From: Chloroflexota bacterium | GTDB taxonomy: Bacteria; Chloroflexota; Dehalococcoidia; SM23-28-2; RBG-16-64-32 | DNA: 8,693 bases | Assembly: GCA_022563285.1 (NCBI GenBank) | Contig: JADFNQ010000048.1 | Location: 1 to 8,693, forward strand | Reading direction: 5' to 3' | In this document: piece by piece, positions 1-4,759 of the stretch | Position numbering within the stretch: position 1 is the stretch's first letter | Layout: each line of letters begins with the position of its first letter | Program-made: the position numbers and the translations under genes | The notes under the pieces: generated by a model | The model's input: only the letters and a program-made list of their open reading frames with translations | Database searches by the model: none | Told to the model about the DNA's origin: nothing

Positions 1-477
1 ACGTGGGAGAAGCCGGTTCTCGTGTCTGAACACGCAACCGACGTCCACGGGGGCATGGATGATGAACTGTGGACAGCGCTTGGGGACCTTGGCGACCACC
101 TCCAGCAGATGCTCGAGGGAGCTTGGAACACTTTGATCGGGCGCGGTCCCGACAGCCGCCGGCAAGCAGCGCATTCCATGCGAGAGCTAATAGACTGGGT
201 ACTGCGGACCCTAGCACCTGACTCCGCGTTTGAGTCAGCAGAGCTACTGCGGATGGGACTGAATCGCCCAACGCGGCAAATGCGGCTCGAGCGGATTCTT
301 AGACCCAATGCGGGTAAGAAGACTCTGCAGAGGGCTTCGCGTCACCTGGAATCAACACATGGCGGGCTGGATGCCGTTGCCCACACGGGCACCGGTTCGG
401 CCTGGCATGTTAGGGGCCTACTGCGGTCGTCGGAAGGGATCTTGCTGATCATCTGCGGACGCAGACGAGCGCCATAG
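1..477 (+). CDS. Partial CDS, C-terminal region resembling predicted pPIWI-associating nucleases
   Basis: The reading frame is open from base 1 to the TAG at 475-477, so the true start probably lies outside the window. Internal candidates are GTG at 22 and ATG at 55, neither with a convincing ribosome binding site. Numbered from the GTG, residues 13-65 are helical (a WTALGDLGDHLQQMLEGAW stretch, then QAAHSMRELIDWVLRTLAPD). After that come RPTRQMRLERIL and a closing helix with VAHTGTG and LLRSSEGILL. From memory, the order 'GAW...AAHSMRE...LAPD...PTRxMRxxxIL...AH...LLRxxEGxLL' recalls proteins annotated as predicted pPIWI-associating nuclease (pP_pnuc-like). Those proteins were named for genomic association with prokaryotic PIWI modules, and their activity is mostly predicted. 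No catalytic motif can be pointed to in the visible part. GC content is lower than in the core genes. Coding is fairly sure; the family assignment is tentative. Confidence 0.6.
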   Translation, partial: TWEKPVLVSEHATDVHGGMDDELWTALGDLGDHLQQMLEGAWNTLIGRGPDSRRQAAHSMRELIDWVLRTLAPDSAFESAELLRMGLNRPTRQMRLERILRPNAGKKTLQRASRHLESTHGGLDAVAHTGTGSAWHVRGLLRSSEGILLIICGRRRAP

Positions 478-559
478 CAGGCAAGGTCTACCAGCTCAGC
501 CGCTAGCAGCGTCCCACGTACCACAGCGCCGCCGGCGCGGAGCCAGAAGGAGGAACCTC

Positions 560-952
560 ATGGCGGATCACCCTAACGCAACCCTGCTGAGGAACGGCTA
601 CGAGGCGTTCGGCAAGGGTGACATGGCGACGATCACAGAGCTATTCAGCGAGGACGTGGTGTGGCACCTCCCCGGCAACAACCAGCTGTCGGGCGTGCAT
701 AGGGGTAGGGACGCCGTATTCGCGATCTTCGCCAAGACGACGCAGTTAAGCGGAGGCACGTTCAAGATCGAGGTACACGACATCCTGGCGAACGACGAGC
801 ACGCAGTGGCGCTGACGCGAGGGACAGCCAGCCGCCAGGGGAAGCAGTACGACTCGCTGGAAGCCGCCGCTTACCACATCAGTAACGGCAAGGTCACGGA
901 GTTCTGGTCCTTCCCGGGGAACCAGCGCCTGGCCGACGAGTTCTGGTCCTAG
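560..952 (+). CDS. SnoaL-like / NTF2-like superfamily small protein
   Basis: This 130-residue protein has the length and layout of SnoaL-like members of the NTF2 superfamily (cone-shaped alpha+beta barrel). It opens with a helix (NATLLRNGYEAFGKGDMATITELFSEDVVWHLPG, residues 6-39), where 'YEAFxxGDxxxxxxLFxxDVxWHxPG' is the family hallmark. A GRDAVFAIFAKTTQLSGG segment follows, then beta strands with EVHDILANDEHAVAL (71-85), and a terminal strand with HISNGKVTEFWSFPGNQ (106-122). Members include isomerases, hydrolases and proteins of unknown role, so the substrate cannot be read from the sequence. The start is well supported: AAGGAGG at 547-553 lies 6 bases before the ATG. The next gene begins 23 bases after its stop, suggesting co-transcription. 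It has no signal peptide and is expected to be cytoplasmic. Confidence 0.85.
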   Translation: MADHPNATLLRNGYEAFGKGDMATITELFSEDVVWHLPGNNQLSGVHRGRDAVFAIFAKTTQLSGGTFKIEVHDILANDEHAVALTRGTASRQGKQYDSLEAAAYHISNGKVTEFWSFPGNQRLADEFWS

Positions 953-975
953 TCGGGGAAAGCAAGGGGGCCGCT

Positions 976-1293
976 ATGAGAAGAGTATTGCTGTTGACGG
1001 CGATCGTGTTTGGCGGCGTGTTCGTAGCTCGCCGTCTCTTGACCGCTGAGCGGCGCGAGGGGCTTTCTCGATTGCCTGGCACTCTCATGGAGCGCTGTAT
1101 GGAGCTGATGCCGGAGGACTCACCGCCGAAGGTCATGACGTCTGGCATCCAGCGGATGCAGGAGCAGAACGAAGAGCTTCTCGCCCTCTTGCGGGAACAG
1201 AACGACCTGCTACGGGAACGGCTCCCCGCCGAGAAGGCCCCCGCCAGGACCCGACGGCAAGCGAAAGAGACAGACGAACCTTCCTCGGACTAG
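976..1293 (+). CDS. Small membrane-anchored coiled-coil protein, function unknown
   Basis: I do not recognise a named family in this 105-residue protein. Residues 1-3 are MRR, and a hydrophobic segment at about 4-18 (VLLLTAIVFGGVFVA) should be a single membrane anchor rather than a cleaved signal, because RR and more basic residues follow at once (19-28). Residues 58-82 are rich in E, Q, L and R with heptad-like leucines (EQNEELLALLREQNDLLRERL), a probable coiled coil. The tail (83-105) is polar and likely disordered, with mixed K/R and D/E. Short proteins of this layout are common in high-GC bacteria. The ribosome binding site AAGGGGG (964-970) lies 5 bases before the ATG. The gene is 23 bases downstream of the SnoaL-like gene and probably shares its transcript. 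The 1310-1329 hairpin follows the stop. Confidence 0.7.
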   Translation: MRRVLLLTAIVFGGVFVARRLLTAERREGLSRLPGTLMERCMELMPEDSPPKVMTSGIQRMQEQNEELLALLREQNDLLRERLPAEKAPARTRRQAKETDEPSSD

Positions 1294-1309
1294 AGCGCCG
1301 GCCTTAGCT

Positions 1310-1329
1310 GGCCCGCCCTCGGGCGGGCC
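1310..1329. terminator. GC-rich hairpin between convergent genes, possible bidirectional terminator
   Basis: GGCCCGCCC (1310-1318) is a perfect inverted match to GGGCGGGCC (1321-1329). In practice this is an 8-bp stem with a CTCG loop. It lies 17 bases after the stop of the + strand gene and 43 bases beyond the stop of prmC on the - strand. No T-tract follows on either strand, so an intrinsic terminator is likely but not textbook. Confidence 0.5.
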
Positions 1330-1371
1330 GTGACACGCGGGCGGCTGAGGCCCCACTTCTGGCGCGGGTTC

Positions 1372-2229
1372 CTACGTACTCACCACCAGTACGCGGTCTA
1401 ACCCCGAAAGGTCCCGCTTCACCTCGATACGCGCTTGCGGGAACGATTGCTGCGCCAGCTTGCGGGCAGCCTCGCCCTGCTCTTCGCCGACCTCGGCGAA
1501 GAGGGCGCCGCCACGCTTCAGACGGGGCGGGGCGTCCCGCAGCAGCCGCTCGATGAGGCGGAGGCCCTTGGGGCCGCCGTCCAGGCCCAGGCGGGGCTCG
1601 TGCTCGCGGATCTCCGGCGGCGCCGCCTCGAAGTCGCCGCTGCGGACGTAGGGGAGGTTGGCGGCGATGACGCCGATGGGGGCGTCCAGGGGCTCCAGAA
1701 GATCGCCGTGAAGGAAGCGAATGCGCTGGGCAACGCCGTGGCGCTCGGCGTTGCGGCGGGCGAGGGCTAGAGCGTCCGGCGAGACGTCAGTGGCGATGAC
1801 CTGAGCCTCGGAGAGCTCTGAGGCCAGCGTCACGGCGATCGCCCCGCAGCCGACGCCCACGTCCGCCAGGAGCGTCTTGCGCCCCGCCGACCGTGTGCGG
1901 ACGAACCCAATCACCAGCTCCACCAGCGTCTCCGTCTCAGAGCGGGGGATGATGGCGGCGGGCGTCACCTCGAACTCCAGCCCGTAGAACTCCTTCCGAC
2001 CCAGGATGTACGCCGTCGGCTCGTGGTCGAGGCGACGCTGGAGGAGGGTGTCGAAGGCGCTCTGGGCGTCAGGGGCCATGTGATCGCGCAGGCGCTGGAA
2101 GAGGTGCGTACGGTCCGTGTTGAGGGCGTGGGCCAGGAGGAGCTCCGCCTCCAGGCTCGCCTCCTCGCTGCCGGCTCCGGCGAGCAGGCGCGAGCCGCGG
2201 CGGAGGGCCTCGCGGATGTTCAGGGGCAT
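1372..2229 (-). CDS. prmC: Peptide chain release factor N5-glutamine methyltransferase PrmC (HemK)
   Basis: PrmC uses S-adenosylmethionine to methylate the glutamine of the GGQ motif in release factors RF1 and RF2, which speeds peptide release. The ATG at 2229-2227 gives 285 residues, a normal length. Residues 1-70 form the helical substrate-binding domain. Residues 71-104 hold the PrmC hallmark (PTAYILGRKEFYGLEF, then IIPRSETETL). The SAM-binding loop is ADVGVGCGA (122-130), with the acidic strand end at ATDVS (146-150). The catalytic tetrapeptide is NLPY (191-194), where PrmC usually has NPPY. The frame stays open far upstream, but that extension lies in the intergenic repeat and in a wrong frame of prfA, and residues MPLNIREAL match a normal PrmC start. 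The ribosome binding site is weak. It follows prfA, its own substrate, on the same strand, a widely conserved pairing. Confidence 0.95.
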   Translation of the reverse strand: MPLNIREALRRGSRLLAGAGSEEASLEAELLLAHALNTDRTHLFQRLRDHMAPDAQSAFDTLLQRRLDHEPTAYILGRKEFYGLEFEVTPAAIIPRSETETLVELVIGFVRTRSAGRKTLLADVGVGCGAIAVTLASELSEAQVIATDVSPDALALARRNAERHGVAQRIRFLHGDLLEPLDAPIGVIAANLPYVRSGDFEAAPPEIREHEPRLGLDGGPKGLRLIERLLRDAPPRLKRGGALFAEVGEEQGEAARKLAQQSFPQARIEVKRDLSGLDRVLVVST

Positions 2230-2259
2230 GCTTGCCGGTTCCGGGCGATCGGACCCACC

Positions 2260-2338
2260 CCGCTGCGCCGCTGCAGATCCCTTCGTGTGCCCCGGCCCTC
2301 GCATTCGAAGAACCTCCCCGCCGCTCAGGATGACAAAT
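2260..2338. repeat. Intergenic dispersed-repeat element between prfA and prmC
   Basis: Read on the - strand, the gap starts just after the prfA stop with TTTGTCATCCTGAGCGGCG. It continues through GGAGGTTCTTCGAATGCG and ends with ACGAAGGGATCTGCAGCG. From memory, TTGTCATCCTGAGCG paired with AAGGATCTGC is a widespread intergenic repeat in several bacterial phyla, often mis-called as small ORFs. This copy looks like a longer variant, with roughly 35 bases between the two halves. Edges are approximate. It probably stays in the prfA-prmC transcript and may fold there. Confidence 0.5.
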
Positions 2339-2344
2339 GGAGTC

Positions 2345-3415
2345 TCAGGCGAGCTGGGCTTCGAGGAGACGGGACCGCTCTTCTTCACGTATTTTCTCGA
2401 TGATGTCGTCGATATCGCCATCGAGGAGGGCAGGGAGGTTGTGCCTGGTGTAGCCGATGCGGTGGTCGGTGACGCGGTCCTGGGGGAAGTTATAGGTGCG
2501 GATCTTCTCCGACCGCTCTCCGGTGCCGACCTGGGAGCGCCGAGTGGAGTCCACCTCCTCCCGCTGCTTGCGCTGCTCGATGTCCAGCACCCGCGCCCGC
2601 AGGACGGCCATCGCCTTGGTACGGTTCTTGAGCTGGGAGCGCTCGTCCTGGCAGACGGCGACGATACCGGACGGGAGGTGGGTGATGCGCACGGCAGTGG
2701 CGTTCTTCTGGACGCTCTGGCCGCCGTGGCCGCTGGCGTTGAAGACGTCGATGCGGAGGTCCTTCTCATCTATGTGAACATCGATATCGTCCGCTACGGG
2801 GAGGACGGCGACGGTGGCGGTGGAGGTGTGGATGCGCCCGCTGGCCTCGGTGACGGGGACGCGCTGGACGCGGTGGACGCCGCTCTCGAACTTCAGGTGT
2901 GAGTAGGCGCCCTGGCCGTGGACCTCGAAGGTGATCTCCTTGAAGCCGCCGAGGGCGCTGGGGTGGGAGTCCAGCACCTCCGCCGTCCATCCCTTGCGCT
3001 CCGCGTAGCGGGTGTACATGCGGTAGAGGTCGCCGGCGAAGAGGGAAGCCTCGTCGCCGCCGGCGGCGGCGCGGATCTCCACGATGACGTCCTTGTCGGC
3101 GAAGGGGTCTTTGGGGAGGAGGGCATGGCGCAGCTTCTCCTCCAGCGCCTCGATGCTGGCCTGCGTCGTCTCGATCTCCTCCCGAGCGAGGGAGAGGAGG
3201 TCCGTGTCCGCACCCTCGGCGACGATGGAGCGGGCGTCGTCGAGGGCACGCGCCAGACGTAGGTGCTCGCGGTACATCGTCACGGTCTCTTCCAGGGAGG
3301 AGTGCTCGCGGGCGAGCTGCTGTAGCCGCTCGTAGTCCCCGGCCAGCTCGGGCCGGGCCATCTCGCGGGCCAGCTCCTCGTATCGCTCCTCTACCGCGGC
3401 CAGTTTGTCGATCAT
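2345..3415 (-). CDS. prfA: Peptide chain release factor 1 (RF1)
   Basis: RF1 recognises UAA and UAG in the ribosomal A site and triggers hydrolysis of peptidyl-tRNA. The protein has 356 residues, the usual length. Residues 1-105 are the helical, coiled-coil-rich N-terminal domain. The decoding domain carries the tripeptide anticodon PVT (187-189) inside HRVQRVPVTEASGRIHTS. The P-x-T form marks RF1 rather than RF2, which has SPF. The catalytic GGQ is at 231-233 in ASGHGGQSV, followed by TAVRITHLPSGI. The C-terminal part contains ERSEKIRTYNFPQDRVTDHRIG (300-321), a strong class I release factor signature. Its modifying enzyme gene prmC is 115 bases downstream on the same strand. An extended -10 promoter and a 5' terminal hairpin lie upstream. 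GGTGG, 6 bases before the ATG, is the probable ribosome binding site. Confidence 0.97.
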   Translation of the reverse strand: MIDKLAAVEERYEELAREMARPELAGDYERLQQLAREHSSLEETVTMYREHLRLARALDDARSIVAEGADTDLLSLAREEIETTQASIEALEEKLRHALLPKDPFADKDVIVEIRAAAGGDEASLFAGDLYRMYTRYAERKGWTAEVLDSHPSALGGFKEITFEVHGQGAYSHLKFESGVHRVQRVPVTEASGRIHTSTATVAVLPVADDIDVHIDEKDLRIDVFNASGHGGQSVQKNATAVRITHLPSGIVAVCQDERSQLKNRTKAMAVLRARVLDIEQRKQREEVDSTRRSQVGTGERSEKIRTYNFPQDRVTDHRIGYTRHNLPALLDGDIDDIIEKIREEERSRLLEAQLA

Positions 3416-3436
3416 GTCAAGCCACCAACGTACGTA

Positions 3437-3456
3437 GGCCCCCCGTATGGGGGCCC
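3437..3456 (-). promoter_or_regulatory. 5' leader hairpin of prfA mRNA
   Basis: On the - strand the predicted first transcribed base is about 3456. The leader immediately forms a 7-bp pure G-C stem (3455-3449 with 3443-3437) around a 5-base loop (AUACG). A stem at the very 5' end of an mRNA can protect it from decay. It ends 21 bases before the ATG, so it does not directly cover the GGTGG ribosome binding site. A regulatory role is inference. Confidence 0.45.
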
Positions 3457-3462
3457 GATGTG

Positions 3463-3472
3463 ATTATAGCAC
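3463..3472 (-). promoter_or_regulatory. Extended -10 promoter of prfA
   Basis: Reading the - strand, TGC directly precedes a perfect TATAAT (3468-3463). This is an extended -10 element, which usually tolerates a poor -35, and no good TTGACA lies 16-18 bases upstream. The start site would be near 3456, giving a leader of about 40 bases to prfA. The prmC gene downstream probably depends on the same promoter. Confidence 0.65.
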
Positions 3473-3552
3473 GGGAGGGCAGGAGCGGGACCGGACTTGT
3501 GCTTGGGTGCGGTGATTCGCTAGCGCCCACCTTGGTCCAGGTTCGGCTGTCC

Positions 3553-3586
3553 CGTTGACAGCCGCCCAGCCCAGGCGCACGATACC
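3553..3586 (+). repeat. 34-bp promoter-like repeat, copy 1
   Basis: TTGACA (3555-3560), a 17-base spacer and CACGAT (3578-3583) form a sigma70-like promoter. The 34 bases match copies 2 and 3 except at a few positions, all in or next to the -10 apart from one spacer base (G here and in copy 3, C in copy 2). The spacer contains CGCC...GGCG inverted arms 7 bases apart. No + strand gene with a ribosome binding site follows. A transcript starting near 3590 would run antisense through the lysine-rich ORF at 3666-3749. The -10 is the weakest of the three. Confidence 0.7.
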
Positions 3587-3665
3587 GGCGGCGGCGCGGG
3601 TGTAGGAGAGGGTTCAGGCGTCGTCGCTTTGGCTCCAGGCCGACGTGCCCAAGCGAACGTAGACA

Positions 3666-3749
3666 TCAACGGTCTTTCTTTCCACCTTTCCTGCTTGCTT
3701 TCTTTCCATGTTTCTTCCCCTTCTTCTTACCTTCCTTCTTCTCTTCCAT
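3666..3749 (-). CDS. Lysine-rich 27-residue microprotein (candidate)
   Basis: I do not recognise this ORF. The product would have 27 residues: 12 Lys, 2 Arg, 5 Gly, 3 Glu, 1 Asp and 1 His, with a net charge near +10. It begins MEEKKEGKKKGKKHGKK and ends GGKKDR before TGA. Gene status is supported by AAGGTG placed 6 bases before the ATG, and by a candidate promoter further upstream (TTGACA at 3828-3823, CAGGAT at 3805-3800). Its size and composition recall tiny basic ribosome-bound or nucleic-acid-binding proteins such as bTHX, but there is no sequence match that I can claim. The main alternative is that any frame through this purine-rich strand gives Lys, Glu, Arg and Gly codons by chance. 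The promoter-like repeat copy 1 points at it from the opposite strand. Confidence 0.4.
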   Translation of the reverse strand: MEEKKEGKKKGKKHGKKASRKGGKKDR

Positions 3750-3773
3750 GATTCGCACCTTCTTTCTTTCCTT
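3673..3773. repeat. Strand-asymmetric polypyrimidine/polypurine tract
   Basis: On the + strand only 11 of these 101 bases are purines. The tract is built from irregular CTT, TTC and TTTC runs, such as TTCTTCCCCTTCTTCTTACC. It continues more loosely to about 3792. It coincides with the lysine-rich ORF on the - strand and with that ORF's ribosome binding site. Such tracts can form triplex (H-DNA) or stall polymerase; that is general knowledge and not shown here. Confidence 0.8.
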
Positions 3774-3799
3774 GACCCCTACCTATCTTCCTGCGGACG

Positions 3800-3828
3800 A
3801 TCCTGAGACCTCAGCAGGACGATGTCAA
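3800..3828 (-). promoter_or_regulatory. Candidate promoter of the lysine-rich microprotein
   Basis: On the - strand there is a perfect TTGACA (3828-3823), a 17-base spacer, then CAGGAT (3805-3800). The -10 keeps the two most important bases (A at position 2, T at position 6) but only 3 of 6 overall. The start near 3793 would give a leader of about 44 bases ending in the AAGGTG ribosome binding site. Confidence 0.45.
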
Positions 3829-3879
3829 GGGCCCCGCCGGAGGGACGGTTCCGACACCACTCCGCCCAGCCCCGGCGCA

Positions 3880-4155
3880 TTACTTAAAGTCGTCTTCTTC
3901 TGTTTGTGCGCTGCTCTCAAGGTCAGGTTCCCAACCGATAAGGCGGGCCTGCTCGAATCGGTCTGGGTCGTCTACCATATTCTGTGCGTGACTCGTGCCC
4001 CGAATGCCACGGATCCCAGACTCGTGGCAACTACACGTGCACAGCCCTTCGGCCTTCACGCCACGGAGGAGTTCGAATCGGTAGCCGTTGCACATCCAAT
4101 GAGTTAGAGGGGTATTGCACCAAATTTGCGCTCTGGGGCCAGGCTTCGTTGTCAT
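3880..4155 (-). CDS. Small Cys/His-rich protein, possible zinc binding, leaderless (candidate)
   Basis: This 91-residue ORF has no family that I can name. Its first half carries a cluster of likely metal ligands: C13, H19, C22 (within CNTPLTHWMC), then C39, C41, C43 and H44 (GLCTCSCH). The spacing fits a small zinc site. The second half has no cysteine and ends acidic (EEDDFK). No Shine-Dalgarno precedes the ATG. Instead a perfect TATAAT (4167-4162) ends 6 bases before it, so transcription should begin at or next to the start codon. A leaderless mRNA of this kind is common in several high-GC phyla. It is divergent from the lipoprotein gene, and their promoters are back to back. A + strand frame overlapping it (3748-4107) lacks any start signal. 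GC is lower than in the core genes. I consider it probably real but unproven. Confidence 0.5.
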   Translation of the reverse strand: MTTKPGPRAQIWCNTPLTHWMCNGYRFELLRGVKAEGLCTCSCHESGIRGIRGTSHAQNMVDDPDRFEQARLIGWEPDLESSAQTEEDDFK

Positions 4156-4161
4156 GAAGGA

Positions 4162-4167
4162 ATTATA
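4162..4167 (-). promoter_or_regulatory. -10 box of the leaderless small protein gene
   Basis: TATAAT is perfect on the - strand and its last base is 7 bases from the A of the ATG at 4155. That is the usual distance to the transcription start. No convincing -35 is present at 16-18 bases; the best region overlaps the -35 of repeat copy 2 on the other strand. Confidence 0.5.
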
Positions 4168-4183
4168 GTGGATCAGCTGACGT

Positions 4184-4217
4184 CGTTGACACCCGCCCAG
4201 CCCAGGCGCACAATGCC
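4184..4217 (+). repeat. 34-bp promoter-like repeat, copy 2 (promoter of the lipoprotein gene)
   Basis: TTGACA (4186-4191), 17 bases, CACAAT (4209-4214). The start site would be near 4221, giving a 31-base leader that carries AGGAGGT (4241-4247) before the lipoprotein ATG. This copy shows that the repeat is positioned as a functional promoter. Its spacer differs from copies 1 and 3 by one base. Confidence 0.75.
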
Positions 4218-4251
4218 CCCAGCGTATGCGCCACCTAACTAGGAGGTCGCC

Positions 4252-4716
4252 ATGAAGAGCGGTTGGTTACTACTAGTCTCATTGATCGCAGTCTTGACTC
4301 TGGCCGTCGCCTGCGGCGATGACGGTGGCGATGGGGAAGATACAACGACTCCCGCCGCCGCTGTCACGCCAGAAGATTCTGGCGAAAATGGAGAATCAGA
4401 CGTAACTTCCTTTTCGGAAGATGACCCAGAGTACCTACTGGCGTCGATAGATGCTGGCGAGCCATTGTCCGTAGATGATCCCTCGATCGGCACCTATGCA
4501 GGTCTGCTCGACAGCCTTGACGAAAAGTGTGAGGAGGAGCAGTCGCTGATCGGTGATCAGGCTGTCGTGGCAACCCAGCTTCTGGCAGACGAAGGTATCA
4601 CCGTCACCGTCTTAGAGGCGTTGCAGGGCATAGACGAGTCCATCCCAGAGGGGTCCCCCAGACTTAGCTGTGCCGAGATCGCCGCAACGTGGGTTACTCT
4701 CATAGTAGGCCAGTAG
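4252..4716 (+). CDS. Small secreted lipoprotein, function unknown
   Basis: The 154-residue product begins with a lipoprotein-type signal. It has K2, a hydrophobic core (residues 5-17), and then AVAC, with C21 as the expected lipid-modified cysteine. The -3 residue is Ala, which is less typical than Leu. Residues 22-60 form a low-complexity linker rich in G, D, E, T and S, usual after an anchored cysteine. Residues 61-154 look folded, with helices YLLASIDAGEP, TYAGLLDSLDEKC and AVVATQLLADEGI. Two cysteines (93 and 140) could form a disulfide outside the membrane. I do not recognise the domain, though small lipoproteins of this layout are frequent in Chloroflexota. AGGAGGT (4241-4247) sets the start, and repeat copy 2 supplies the promoter. 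GC content is clearly lower than in hisS. No terminator hairpin precedes repeat copy 3, which begins 6 bases after the stop. Confidence 0.75.
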   Translation: MKSGWLLLVSLIAVLTLAVACGDDGGDGEDTTTPAAAVTPEDSGENGESDVTSFSEDDPEYLLASIDAGEPLSVDDPSIGTYAGLLDSLDEKCEEEQSLIGDQAVVATQLLADEGITVTVLEALQGIDESIPEGSPRLSCAEIAATWVTLIVGQ

Positions 4717-4722
4717 CGGCAC

Positions 4723-4756
4723 CGTTGACAGCCGCCCAGCCCAGGCGCACAATGCC
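4723..4756 (+). repeat. 34-bp promoter-like repeat, copy 3
   Basis: TTGACA (4725-4730), 17 bases, CACAAT (4748-4753). It is identical to copy 2 except for one spacer base. There is no protein-coding ORF behind it. Instead, the first predicted transcribed base (about 4760) is the first base of a perfect 9-bp inverted repeat, suggesting that it drives the small RNA candidate. Confidence 0.7.
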
Positions 4757-4759
4757 TGA

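Noticed and set aside
2230..2769. Upstream extension of prmC to a 465-residue protein
   Set aside because: The extra residues come from the intergenic repeat and from a wrong frame of prfA. They are S/R/T/P-rich and match nothing in PrmC.
3708..3806. 32-residue hydrophobic + strand peptide (MFLPLLLTFLLLF...), resembling a type I toxin
   Set aside because: Leu/Phe/Ser codons are forced by the polypyrimidine tract, and there is no Shine-Dalgarno at all. It would be antisense to the lysine-rich ORF, so a toxin/antisense idea is tempting but unsupported.
3748..4107. 119-residue + strand ORF
   Set aside because: It has a pyrimidine-only upstream region with no ribosome binding site, an odd composition, and it overlaps the better supported - strand Cys/His ORF.
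3553..4756. CRISPR array or integron cassette array built on the 34-bp repeats
   Set aside because: Intervals are over 500 bases with unrelated contents, which is not a CRISPR. The GTTGACA start does not fit the GTTRRRY core of attC sites, and no integrase is seen.
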